DNA of 64,000 bases. Source: Endocarpon pusillum Z07020 (taxonomy: Eukaryota; Ascomycota; Eurotiomycetes; Verrucariales; Verrucariaceae). Shown piece by piece: positions 41,777 through 52,857 of this stretch (positions within the stretch are counted from its first letter, which is position 1; every line of letters starts with the position of its first letter). Below the pieces are notes generated by a model. The model ran no database searches. It saw only the letters and a program-made list of their open reading frames with translations, and was not told the origin of the DNA. A program made the position numbers and the translations under genes. Location: assembly GCF_000464535.1 (NCBI RefSeq), contig NW_006916077.1, positions 53,609 to 117,608 on the forward strand, in the 5' to 3' direction.

Positions 41777-43132
41777 TCATTTTCTCCATACCAGCCACAG
41801 ATCGCTTCCAGGCAGCAAGAATTCACGGTCCGCCCTCAGTATTTTGCTGCTCTCGCAGAATCCTTCTAGATACTCCATATCTAAACCAAAGTTCGCAACC
41901 ACGCCAGCACAGTCTTTGCAAAGGAGGAGACCACAACCATTGGCATCTTCTCCTGTGACTGGAAGACCGAAAGGGTCCTCCTTCTGCGTAGCGCCACATG
42001 CATAGAAGGCAGGTTTGATGCAAACAGAGCAGGTAGGATGCTCGGGATATGGTGAAGAAGTGATTTGGCTCAGGAAGGACGGGTGGTCGAATTCTTCCTC
42101 GTGGTACCCAGCAACAGGCAATATCTTATGTCCAGGGCATTTCGCAATAGTGATTCTCTCCAAAGAGCAATTCAGACAGATCTTGGTGGGTGCTATGCCC
42201 CTTTCCCTGTGCCCGCCGCCCATCTCTTCGTAGACCCCTGGCTCCAGCTGGATGACTTCAACGTTGACCGCACCACATCCAAAAAGTGGATATCTGAAGT
42301 CTTGACAGAAATCACAGACCTCTGGCTTGGAGCGATAATCGATTGGATGGGCCCAGTTAGTCTTGATAATCTTCGTTTGACCAGCAAGCTCGGAAAACTT
42401 GGTTCCACTGAGGGTGTCTCCATAATCAGTAGGATCATCACTGTCGTCGATGATGATAATAGGATCTGACTCGCAAGCCCTTGGCAAGTGCTGTTGACTC
42501 GGTTCATGTAAACCGAGACTTTTTTTGGATCCTGCAAATTGAAGCTCCGCTTTGCGCTGTTCCAGAGGCTGAGCAATAAACTCGTGGGAAGAAAGAGAGG
42601 AAGCGCTTGAGTGAGGACAGACGGGGTGTTTACCGTCGGCTTCTCTGTCGTAGTCGTTGATATGATGCACGTTGTTACTCTGTTCAGCATCGTGGACCAA
42701 CGTTGGAAACAGTTCGGCGACCCTGGCTCTGGCGGCATCAGACTCGAACTTGATACTCACCTTGAGACTCAATCCATTCTGCCTTCCAGACGTATACGAT
42801 ATCTTGTGGCGCTTAGAATCCCTACAGTTTCGCCGTTCACCCGCATCACACCGCTTTCTTTTCGCCGGCTTATGTGCCGCTTTCTGGGATTTTGCGACTC
42901 TCTTCCTCTTTCCCGGACAATAATCATCACTTTCGTCCTTATCGTTCCATGTCCCTCCGACTGTTGTCCTATATGCAAAAGACACATTGCCACTCCGAGT
43001 GCGATGCTGCCTACATTTACTCTCGATATGGCTCTCGAGGTGGTTGCTGGAAAGGCCTCGCCGCTCGCGGTAAGGCTTGGATTCACGAAAGACCTCGAGA
43101 GCATGCTTGAGCCTCTCTTCAGTATATACCAT
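41777..43132 (-). CDS. Cysteine-rich protein with SUMO-interaction-like motif, unknown function
   Basis: A 451-residue uninterrupted frame. The N-terminus MVYTEERLKHALEVFRESKP is helical; basic segments KRKRVAKSQKAAHKPAKRKR look like nuclear localisation signals. In the middle, DPIIIIDDSDDPTDYGD has the hydrophobic-acidic form of a SUMO-interaction motif. The C-terminal half has regularly spaced Cys pairs: CDFCQDFRYPLFGCG, KICLNCSLERITIAKCPGH, PTCSVCIKPAFYACG and CGLLLCKDCAG, suggesting two or more zinc sites. I have the impression of similar C-termini in other filamentous-fungal hypothetical proteins, but no named family. A nuclear, SUMO-linked role is only an inference from these motifs. 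Confidence 0.72.
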   Translation of the reverse strand: MVYTEERLKHALEVFRESKPYRERRGLSSNHLESHIESKCRQHRTRSGNVSFAYRTTVGGTWNDKDESDDYCPGKRKRVAKSQKAAHKPAKRKRCDAGERRNCRDSKRHKISYTSGRQNGLSLKVSIKFESDAARARVAELFPTLVHDAEQSNNVHHINDYDREADGKHPVCPHSSASSLSSHEFIAQPLEQRKAELQFAGSKKSLGLHEPSQQHLPRACESDPIIIIDDSDDPTDYGDTLSGTKFSELAGQTKIIKTNWAHPIDYRSKPEVCDFCQDFRYPLFGCGAVNVEVIQLEPGVYEEMGGGHRERGIAPTKICLNCSLERITIAKCPGHKILPVAGYHEEEFDHPSFLSQITSSPYPEHPTCSVCIKPAFYACGATQKEDPFGLPVTGEDANGCGLLLCKDCAGVVANFGLDMEYLEGFCESSKILRADREFLLPGSDLWLVWRK

Positions 43133-43244
43133 TTCGTCTGCCTGTGAGGCCTGTGATGATTAGCAATCATTAAAGGGACCATAATACACTCACAAAGCTG
43201 GCTGGGTGCATGAGCTAAATCAGTCTTACCTAGGAAGTTGTGCG

Positions 43245-43556
43245 TTAGATAGTCAGCGCAACTTTTGGCCCAGGCGTATCGACGTCGTGACCAGGGATTG
43301 CACTGAGTAGAGGAAGTTGTTGATATACTATCATGAAATATACAAGTGACACGCAGAGGGGAATCGCCAACAGTACACCAAGTAAGTTGCTTTGAAACGA
43401 ATGATAGTGGGACTCAATGATTAACTGTGTCCGAGGCTTTTCAACTGAGTTGATGCGTTGAAGAGCAATGATGGAAGAGTAAATGAGCAAATCAAAGAGA
43501 AGGCTAGCAGCGTCCCAAAGTAGGATAAGCAATTCGAGCAGAGACGAAATCGACAA
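43245..43556 (-). CDS. Possible small two-helix membrane protein
   Basis: A 103-codon frame, MSISSLLELLILLWDAASLL..., with two hydrophobic segments (LLILLWDAASLLFDLLIYSS and LLGVLLAIPLCVSLVYFMIV). No family is recognised, no splice support exists and the base composition is like its surroundings. It may be a chance frame. Confidence 0.25.
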   Translation of the reverse strand: MSISSLLELLILLWDAASLLFDLLIYSSIIALQRINSVEKPRTQLIIESHYHSFQSNLLGVLLAIPLCVSLVYFMIVYQQLPLLSAIPGHDVDTPGPKVALTI

Positions 43557-45839
43557 ATACTACTGGGGTAGACACTTACCAAGACTGAGGCATCGACCAT
43601 ATGAACGACGGATCGAGGTTCATAGAGGTCAGAAGCGGGAGTATGAAAGGTGTCGAGGATAGAGGTGGGAGTGTAAGGGCGTCAAGGATAAAGTGTCTAA
43701 GATTTTCGGATGAGTTTCAAACGGCTGGTCATGAAGTCCACCAATACCAGATGAAAAGGACGGGTTAAAGTGCAAAGTAGTATGGCAGACTGTGCTCTCA
43801 CGCAGTAGATGATATGATAGACTCTGAGGGACCTGTCAGGGTTAAGGGATGAAATGGTAGACCAGCAAAATGGCGCTGATTTTGTGGGAAGGACTGCCAA
43901 GACAGCAGTAACTGCTGGTCAAGGCAAGGCTTCTGCTTAAATGGAGAACATATGTCACAGATGTGGATTTGCATCATAGATGGACTGGCACATGAACACC
44001 CGCGGCCAAGCCTTTCAAGAAGCAGAACTTGTCAGTCCGACGCAGATGATGAGAATGCATTCAGAACGAATACCGAAGCTTTCTCCCTTGAAATTCACCA
44101 CGAGAATTGTCAAACCGACAGAAATTGTGAGATGTATTCGAAGGTAGTTCTGAATTTGCTGTAGGTGACTCCAGCAGAAGGGTTCAGCATAACATTCCAC
44201 GCTCTGCCCATGCTCAGTGGGACGGCTAGAAGAGACCGGAACACGCTTGAACGTTGCAACCTAACGAGCTGGGAGATGATAGGCTGGTTTCATCATGGCG
44301 AAAAACTGTACTTCATTGATCTTGAAGGCCAGTTTGAGAATGCTAGTATAGCGCTCCAAAAATAGAAAGGAAACATGTAGTGAAACGTTTTGTGCATTTA
44401 TCTCAAAAAGTTGAATGCCAGAAGGCGATTTCACTGCCACAGACAGAAGACATGGATCAGTGTTTTTCGCGTGCACAAAATGAATCGTCTTCGCTTAGTC
44501 TCACCGCAACGCATAGGGTGGTTTTGAAACAGTACAACATTATCCGATAAAACGCATTGCGGCTGTAGAGCACCATAAAAACACTGATGAGGGACTGTGA
44601 GTCCCTTTAGCCTAGGTAGTCCTGCACCTGTGTAGAATGTGGTATTGTTCTTCCGTGCTCGCAAGATAGGACAATGCCACGTCGAGGCAAGCGACCCTAA
44701 TATCAAATATCCAGATTATTATCGTGTAGTAGGCTTCATCTTATTTTCCAGATGACAACAGCCAGCAGAATTTGCCTTGTTGCTGTCTATTATTGAAGGT
44801 TTCATTTGCGACCTGTGGGAAGATACGTGAAATAAGGGAGAGTTGCACCTCGAGGAAATTTGAGCTGCAGATGCCAAGCACAGCCACTGATCTAACTACT
44901 TAGCGTTAGAATAATATCAGAAAATATGCCTCCCTACAATAGTACTCCATACTCTAAGAATCCTCTGGTTGTGGAGAACTAACTCTCAACTCTCATTTGA
45001 AGCTCCCTGATCGTTGTAGAGAAGAAAATGACGACCAAACAACACTCAGGATTGGTATTCAATTTCCCAGTGTAAAATGCAAAAGACTGCTATGAGCAAT
45101 ATAACCTTTGCAGCATTTTGCATGTCTTTCTACTTGGGCTGAATAGCAAGGTAAAGATCATGGACAGAAGCTGTTGTGGATATCTGCAGAAAAAGGGTCA
45201 CAGAGTGGATCTAAATGGGGCCAACCACCATGGAGGCCAGGCCGTGGAGGGCGCCCATATCTCATCTCTAGGGTGTGTAACATCTTTGCAACCATCTACC
45301 CAGGCTGCTCGCTCCCAAAATCAGTACCACTGGCAATGAACACTTCTTTGCTAATAATCTCTATATTTAACGGTTTGTCATCATTGATGGTCGTTGTCCT
45401 CGTGGCATCCCTAGAATTGGACATATCTTGTTTAATTTGGGATGATCAATATGCTCTCAGATTGCTCCAAACGAAGAAGGCTGCATTTGCACCGTGGTAG
45501 AACGGGATCAAATGGGAGCGGAGAAACTTTTGTGATGAAGGCTTAGGTTTCGTCACTTATGAAGTGGATTTGGTATCGCTGACAGAGTTTCATCAGCGCG
45601 ACAAGGCTCTTGCGAGGATAGTAGCGGTCTGAAAGAAGACTTAATTTGGCTAGTGAATCTAAAATGCACTTGTACTACATATCCAAAGGATTGTAGGGCG
45701 AGCACAGTATTAGCGCCCTTATTTGAGCCACAGCCTTTTGCGGCTGAAGTACCGCCTCTTCGTGCTTTCAGACCATGTCAAGACCAAAGGGATCCGTATC
45801 TCCGGAAGATACAGTGAGAGTCTTTAGTCTGGAGCAGGG
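43557..45839. other. Gene-poor region
   Basis: 2.3 kb with only short frames and no recognisable domain. It borders the aminotransferase relic. Confidence 0.5.
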
Positions 45840-46094
45840 TTAGTTGTTGTTGCACTGGCTGTTTGATAAGAATAATTTAGCACTTGGTCGCATATGAGCG
45901 ATAAAGTCATTATAAAATGGCCTTCCAAGGAGGACGCCATCTCCTGGATCTCCCAATGACGACGCAGTCACTTCAATGGCATTTGTTTGCCCAGCTGTCA
46001 CAATTACATGTGCAGATGTCATGGGTGTGACAGGCTGAAAATGCCTAGTAAGGAATCTTGACATAGCGGCTTGTAGAAGCTTGCTGCCTGCCAC
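45840..46094 (-). pseudogene. ACC-synthase-like aminotransferase fragment
   Basis: The minus-strand frame reads AAMSRFLTRHFQPVTPMTSA, then HVIVTAGQTNAIEVTASSLG, DPGDGVLLGRPFYNDFI. This corresponds to the N-terminal part of the large PLP domain of class I/II aminotransferases of the 1-aminocyclopropane-1-carboxylate-synthase type (pattern RHF.P..P......V..G.T.AIE...LADPGDG.L.GRP.Y). The PLP-binding Lys and the C-terminal half are absent, as the frame ends 30 residues later in unrelated sequence. Upstream to about 46407 no clear N-terminus can be built. It is a truncated relic. Confidence 0.72.
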
Positions 46095-47323
46095 TGCAGC
46101 GGTCTCCGTACGCCAAGTCGTGGCTCGAGTGACGGATGTGCTGTTTTGAGAAAAAGTGAGAAAGTCCGATATTGAGTGGCACTACAATACAGTGCAATGT
46201 GATATAGCATAACAACGCTGCCAGATACTGGTGATGGCTGGACGCCAACCTCGGGAAAGCTGTAGGCCAGTCCAAGCGTGATGACAACGCAAAGTACGGG
46301 ACAGTAGTCGAACATGTACCGAAACAGGTTATAGGGCAGGCGGCAGGAAGTGTACCATTTGAGTAATGTAATCTTCCATCTCTCCATGCATCAGGATCTG
46401 ATCGCACGAAGATTGGTCAGCTATGATGCATAAAGCGTCGCTCGATGAACACGTTGAATCAAGAATATGAAATGTACAAGGATTTCTGCCGATGGTCATT
46501 CATACGTTCTCTGCTAGGCCAAGAAGGAGAACTCGGTGGGATTCGCTTTGGGAGAGAATGAGTCGTTGATGATATCCAAGAATACCTGCAAGATGGACTT
46601 GGAAGCGGTCTCGCCATGAAAGGATAAGCTCTGACAGTATAAAATGTTGGCCATCGTTGATAATGAAGGTGATAACGACGGTACAAAAGGAGATGAGCAG
46701 TTTCCTGGATGTAACGTAAAGGAGCTTTGTATGATGTGGAGATCAGCGTCTACGTTAGGCTTGGAAGGTCCGGTTCCTTCCGGCCTTGGGGATGTCACGA
46801 GAACGACTGTTATATTACCTTCCCGCAGTGAAGAATGTTCTGGATGAATGATAGAAGTGGGTACCTCTCCACTATGGGAAACAAGGCCGAATAGCAACCG
46901 TCACGTATAACAGTTGAACCGATATGTAGGGCTGAAGGCCATGTAAACAACTGGCTTCGCTCTTGGTATTATTTTTGCTGAAAGATCAGCTGGTACGTAA
47001 TAGTAAGTCATTTCCCTGCTTCTCTTCCTTATTGATTTTGTTGATATGTCATATGCCAAGAGCGACACCAATTGTTATATTGGCCTCGGACTTTTCTCTT
47101 TCTCTTTCTATCTTTCTGTCTTGACCGACACCGGCAAGATCGTGGTGAGTAATGAGAAGAAGATACCTTCAGTTTTGACGCAGTTGGTGGCTCGTGTTGG
47201 TGCCTTCGCGTCACCCTAATTTGGTATGATAGGGCATGCTACCAAGATGGCGTTGTTCCGATGCTGCATTCGAACGTGCATTAGAATGTGCTCGTCCGCA
47301 CGGACCATATCGATTAGGGATGT
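46095..47323. other. Intergenic region, no gene recognised
   Basis: It contains possible eroded 5' sequence of the aminotransferase relic and a pyrimidine-rich stretch near 47090-47120. No supported gene. Confidence 0.5.
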
Positions 47324-48340
47324 TTAAGAACTCCAAGCTTGTCCAAGCCAATCTTGAAAAGTTTGTGGGATGACGTTGACCATCGAATTGAGATTGAACG
47401 AACCAAAGTCGTAGCGGCCGTCTGCCGTCACGATCAAGTGCTGTGTCCTCTGCTCCCGAATATCGTCCCGAAGAGCTTGGGCAACTGTCAAGTCATCCTG
47501 AAGGGACTCCTTGGTATAATTCGCGCGCTCGAAATCTCTGCCTACGCGGTCATGCGTGTTAGCAACACTTACAACTGTCGTGACGCTTCTCACCTCTCAA
47601 TACCTCGCCAATGGAGACGATTTCACTAACGGTCATTCGCTCTCCTTTCATTCGTAGCTCTCGTGGCCACGAGGACAAATCAAGCGCGGCCACTACAAAC
47701 CTGGCCACATCTCGTGCCGACATCATGCAAACATGCACAGGCTGACCGGCCGAGTTGTAATAGGGTATCTTCGCTTTGCAGTTGCGAATATCCATCATGT
47801 ATTCACCTTCGCCACCGATCGCACTCCGGAGACCGATCTGGGAGGCACGCATACCTCCCGGACCAAATCGTTCGTAAAATATCCCACATGTGAACACGGT
47901 GAACCCCATACCCCGAGATTCATAGTGCTGTAGTCGGCTCAAAGCAGCCCGACGACCGTAATCGAAGACGTCGTGGATTGGGCGGACTGCTGGAGAGCCT
48001 TCGAACTCAGAGGGCACAAATCTACGCACATGAACGGCGGCTGCCGCATCAATGAGTGCCAACTGAGCATCGCCGTTTATCGTTGAGATCACTGTGTCCA
48101 CACCAGCAAGTGTATATCGAAGGTCACTGGCATTGGTGTAGGTCACCTGAATGATTTGCCATCCTCTAGCAGCCATCGTCGGATTTGTCTGGACAGGTAA
48201 GCTTCATAGAAACCCGAAGACGAAAGACTCACGTTCCGTGACAAGACGATGAAGGTATGGTAGCTCTGCGTTGCTAGGAGGTTGGCAATGTATTGTGCCA
48301 ACCCACATGTGCCTGCGATGGCGATTCGCATGGGGGGCAT
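47324..48340 (-). CDS. NmrA-like / isoflavone-reductase-type NAD(P)-binding protein
   Basis: Three exons (48340-48233, 48188-47594, 47541-47324) sum to 921 bases, encoding 306 residues. The Rossmann start is RIAIAGTCGLAQYIANLL with the GxxG turn. TMAARGWQIIQVTYTNASDL and RYTLAGVDTVISTINGDAQL continue the NmrA fold, then VRRFVPSEFEGSPAVRPIHD and FTVFTCGIFYERFGPGGM. After the last intron RDFERANYTKESLQDDLTVA follows and the end is WLGQAWSS. This family includes isoflavone-reductase-like enzymes and redox-sensing regulators; which role applies here cannot be told. I chose the ATG at 48340; another at 48331 would only remove three residues. No partner genes are adjacent. Confidence 0.85.
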
Positions 48341-50327
48341 GGGTGTGCCCGTTCTTGCAAAAGAGGATTGAATGATTTTCAGCAGCATCACCGAAATCGC
48401 GTCATTGTCGCAACCAACGACGTGGAGGAAAGGCAAAACTGACACAGCTGCCTTGTGCTTTGGACCAGATGACTCCGTTCCTGTTGACTCACAGACCGGA
48501 GACAGGTGCTTAGTCTCAAGGACTTCCCCAACAACATGCCTATCTTATTGCGGTTCACGTTTCAGATTGACAGAGCCTTATCGAAAGAATTTCATGAGCT
48601 CCAGAAAGAACAGCCAGAGTCACTCAACTGAATGCTGTAGATCATAGGGGGAAGAGATAGGGGTAAGTAGGCAATAGGCTGATTCGGCACATAATAGGCT
48701 CCTCACCGCAAGAGCAACCAAGAGTGATGGGTCTACTGTGGCCAATGAACACACCAGCCATCTAGGATCCTTGCCATTGTCTAGTAGAACTGTATCCAAT
48801 CTTACTCAGAAACGGCTGCTGCCTTCAAAGGCCAAGGCGAAAAGATTTGCAGATAATAGCACCGGTGATGGCGGTGTGCTTTGGACCGGCTATGGAATGA
48901 TTGAGACTTTGGTGGCCACAGATAGTCTAGGACATCCATGGAGCCCCTCTGAGCACCAGCAGAACAGCCGACTAAAGGGGATGAAATTGACACTAAGTCT
49001 GCAAATAGCGTAACAGGCCAGATCATACCGTGGTAGATTTGATTCAGAGCAGAATGATTGGTCGGAGGGAAGGCAGCAGAGAGCCCACGACCGTAGCGCC
49101 ATGCTCTATCCAGGCATGAGAGGTTCGCAAATATGCTGCGGGTAATGAAATGGTGGGGGACGAACATCCTACTCAAATCCACCATCGGGATAGAGGCGTT
49201 CATGCTGTTCCGAGAAGGACTATGTTATGAGCGATTCCATCATATCAGCTCGAAAACCGAGAACCGAGCACCTGTTACGTCGGGTGTTCCGTTTGCAAAA
49301 GCACCTGAAGAGCGAACTTTAAGCGCACTTTCTTAAATTAGTAGAGTCACCAGGCTGTACGTATGACATATTGCGAAGGATCTGACAAGGTCTGGTCACC
49401 TTGCAAGGCGACAGAGTCCAAGCGTGGATCCTTCGGATCTACATGCCAATAGCTGCAGTATGTTGTCAGCCGCAGAAAGGCAGATCTCGAAATAACATGC
49501 TCTCTTGGGAAGTTCCCAGATCACCGAGGAGCTAACATGAATTCTTCATAGCTCGATTGGTCTTTGGTAGAGACCTAGCGCCGATGGTGCCTGTTGTAGA
49601 CATGTGCGCAGGAAGCACCGCGCTGTTGACAAAGATGTTGCGGTGTCTGCTCGGTGGGAAGATGCAAGGTATTGATCGGGGCCGACAAGGCTCCATAGTG
49701 CAGCCTTACGAGGCGAGCCGGCAAAAGCCCGTGATCACGCGTTCCAACACGCTAATTCAGCCATGGACGTACCACTACTCGAGTACGTGGTAAAGTTTTA
49801 CTCTGCCTTGACGGTGGGAATCCAATCCACACATACCTCATTTTGACTTTCCAGCAATTTTTCTGCGTAGTAGTTAATTAGTGCTCATTTTTGGGCGTGG
49901 TGCACCCCATGATGGAGTCATGGCCACTTGAACTCATCAACGTTCGACGTGTCCTTTCACCTGCTATCACCAGGACCATGACTTCACGGTCGACAGCTAG
50001 CCCACGCTTTTGCTTGCATTTTCTTTGCCAGAATATGTTTAATGGAAGGGAAAGGTGAGTACGGAGTACATGGCTCTACAGTACAATGAGTACTAACTAC
50101 TTAGTAGTATTAGTAGTAGTACTCCGTACCACTGCAGAAGACTCAATTTGCCAAGCCGCATACGGCTTGGCTCTACTAGTAGTGACACGTCACCGCGTCG
50201 GGTTAGTGCTAGTAGTGTACACTTGATGTTCGTTCTTAATCTTTCCCTGTACTACTTCCCCGTGATTATATGTTGAGTCAAACATGCCATCACCATAACA
50301 GATACAACTACTAGTAAGCCTGCAGTC
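48341..50327. other. Long intergenic region upstream of homeodomain gene
   Basis: Nearly 2 kb without a recognised gene. Around 50040-50210 it has TACGGAGTA and TACTCCGTA motifs, TAGTAGTA runs and a perfect hairpin (50150-50171). Probably promoter of the homeodomain gene. Confidence 0.5.
50150..50171. promoter_or_regulatory. Perfect inverted repeat upstream of homeodomain gene
   Basis: A 9-base arm GCCAAGCCG, a 4-base loop CATA and the exact complement arm CGGCTTGGC. The arms contain CGG/CCG, the half-site of fungal Zn2Cys6 factors, in inverted order with the 4-base spacer CATA between CCG and CGG. It may be an operator 157 bases before the ATG, or only a hairpin. Confidence 0.4.
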
Positions 50328-52260
50328 ATGAGCTTCGCCAACACCAATTCCAGAACTGGCGGTTACGGGGAAGTCGACCAAACACAAGGACAACCATCTA
50401 ATTATCCATTCCTTGTCCACTCCCATGTATCGTTGACACGAAATATCCCTCCCAGGATCAATAGCAATATGATGACTCGCCAGAAGCGACGCCGGACCAG
50501 GTATCTTTATATATCCTTCCAACTCCAAATGTGCTCCCTGCAACACCTTCTTCTGCTCAGATGCTGACAACCAAATGCACTGTGTAGTCCAGAAGATCAC
50601 GCGGTCCTAGAAGCAGCCTACCAACGCAACTCAAAGCCGGACAAGGCCGAGCGAACAGAAATCGTGAACAGCGTTTCCTTGGGCGAGAAGGAAGTTCAGG
50701 TGCGTCTGGTAGCATAATCTGGCGATCATGGATGGGCAGCTAACGGGACTCGTCCAGATATGGTTTCAGAACAGAAGACAAAACGATCGCCGAAAGTCAA
50801 GACCTTTACTGCCTCATGAAATGATGTCACATTTTCGCAATCCCATTCCTCAAGGACTTCTGGACGAACCAAATACAGTCTTGCAAGACCCTCGCTCCAC
50901 TCCACAATCGTCGTTCTCTTCAATAGAAGACAGTGAGCGAAGTTACTCAAGCAGCACTAGAAAATCCGATGTTCGTACCCAGAACGTGTCCCGCGCCTCC
51001 AGCATCCATGATCTTCTAAATCCGATTGTGTCCTTCAATAGCGACTGTTCCACATCCTTCGAGTCACAAAATGCCGAACAAGTGAGCTCGCTAACGAGCC
51101 GATCGAGCACTGTGACTGGGGAACCAGAGAATGTATCTCTCAGAGATTGCCAAATCAGATCTGCGGCACCGTCACCACCCTTGAAAAAGCCTAGTGGTGA
51201 TGGTAATCCAATTTTAGCCGGAACAAACAAGAAACTTCTTTCTAACGAAAGCAACAATATTGGCACGGCTGCATATTCAATCGAGAAAGCCAGTGGGGTC
51301 CTAGCCGAACGACCTTCTGAGCATTCTGCGTCCCTTGACTGGTCAGCTACTCGCAGAAAGAGAGCGTTCACTGAAATCGAAGAAATTGCCCTGCCATCTT
51401 CGCAAAATTCAGGAATCAGACTGTCGATGACAGTGGATGGGGTAGTCAAGGTCAAAACCACTGATGAGGAAACCCCATCACCTCCAAAACGACGAGCGCC
51501 AAACCTTGCAAGCTTGCGAAATGAGGAGCTTAAACCCAGTCATAGTGCAGTCGCCGCGAGTGAAATGCTAAAGGAAGGTCAAAGATTTAAGGCGAGACCT
51601 ACCAGCGGGATTTTTGGGAGGTCTCGTGATGCTCGTACGTGGGAATTTTACTGTGATGGAGAAGCGAGGACGGCCCTGTCAGCCCAAGCGGAGCACGAGA
51701 ACAATGGATCGGCTGTCGGTGCTATAAATCTCATTAGGTCACAGGGTCAGAACGCAAGATCCAAAGCACAACAGAGAAGACAAGACATGGCTCTGAAGCC
51801 GAAAAGCGGAGCGGGGAATACTAGAAAGCAGGCTGCTTCCACTGAACAGAAACCAGAGTTGGTGCGTGCTATGTCCTCTATGGCACGTCTATCAAGCAAG
51901 TGCAAAGAAGATATTATCGACATTGGCAAGTCTAGGAAGATATCACATGCAAGATCGCCATCGGGCGATTCAGACAAGGAGAACTGGGCGCCTGGGACTA
52001 GAAGCTCGAGCCATCCACTGAGACGGAGCCGAGCGAGCAGTGCTCCGCGAGATGTCCTGCAGGATCACCATGCGGCTGTTAGATTGACGAGCACCAGTAC
52101 CGGACCCTTTCCAACCAACAAGGACGAGAATGATCACAAACATGGTGTTTGGAAAAAGGAGATTCGCCAGGCCGACAACCTCTATCATGGCAAGGAGAAA
52201 GAGGAAGATCTGGACTGTATTCAAGGGCTTTTGTCTTTGAGTCAAGGTGCTTGGAAATGA
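50328..52260 (+). CDS. Homeodomain transcription factor
   Basis: Three exons (50328-50500, 50588-50699, 50758-52260) give 595 residues. The homeodomain covers about residues 52-110: TRQKRRRTSPEDHAVLEAAY, QRNSKPDKAERTEIVNSVSL, GEKEVQIWFQNRRQNDRRKS. Recognition-helix residues W97, F98, N100 and R102 are all kept, and both introns cut within the domain. The rest is Ser-rich and disordered, with basic patches (RRKRAFTEIEE, PPKRRAPNLAS). SDKENWAPG (about residue 500) has a KEN box followed by P, so degradation by the APC/C is possible. This plan fits the fungal Yox1/Hbx group of single-homeodomain regulators; the exact orthologue is not certain. It is nuclear and DNA-binding by inference from the domain. 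Confidence 0.88.
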
Positions 52261-52857
52261 GGACTGGAAAGCCACGGGCTCCGTCCTCGTTGCACATGCT
52301 TGTTACAAGCCACAAATACCCGATTGATTTATCAGCTTTGAAAATCTGTTGGATCGGTGCGGTTTTGGTCTGCTACCTCCTTCTTATCAGAGGCCAGAGA
52401 TACAGTCTTCCATGGAGTCGTACTGACAGTTGGGGCCGGATTTCCTTTGCCGTTTTGCCGTTTTGCCGCCGTGCTTAGATACTCTGGCAAACTTTGAATG
52501 CTGCTTTGTAAGTACCAACTACAGCAGCCCGGGGCCGAGCGGGTCAAGATCAAAGAATTTGGCTGATGTGACACCATCAATTCCAATTGCCAATTTTGCA
52601 GTCTCACCATAGGATTTCTAAGCAATTCGCATATGGCCATCTTACAAGCTGTAGGTACTCGAGTCTGTGACACTTTCGCACGGTTGACCATTGATTGATT
52701 ACTTTCCATGACGTGCTTCCGAGACCACATTTTGTTCCCTATAAATCCGCCATGTCCTTCCCCTTTCTTAAGTGTTGTCCTCCAGATCTGTCCTCTCGAT
52801 TCCTTCTCCTGTTCATCATAGCTTCTTTCTCTGTTTCTTGATAAAACATCCTTCATA
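52261..52857. other. Spacer with promoter of the OYE-like gene
   Basis: A TATAAAT box stands at 52740-52746, 112 bases before the ATG at 52858, followed by a CT-rich stretch (52750-52840) typical of fungal core promoters. No gene in it. Confidence 0.6.
52740..52746 (+). promoter_or_regulatory. TATA-box candidate of the OYE-like gene
   Basis: TATAAAT upstream of a CT-rich tract and the start codon; position is plausible for a fungal TATA promoter, which often marks inducible genes. Confidence 0.4.
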
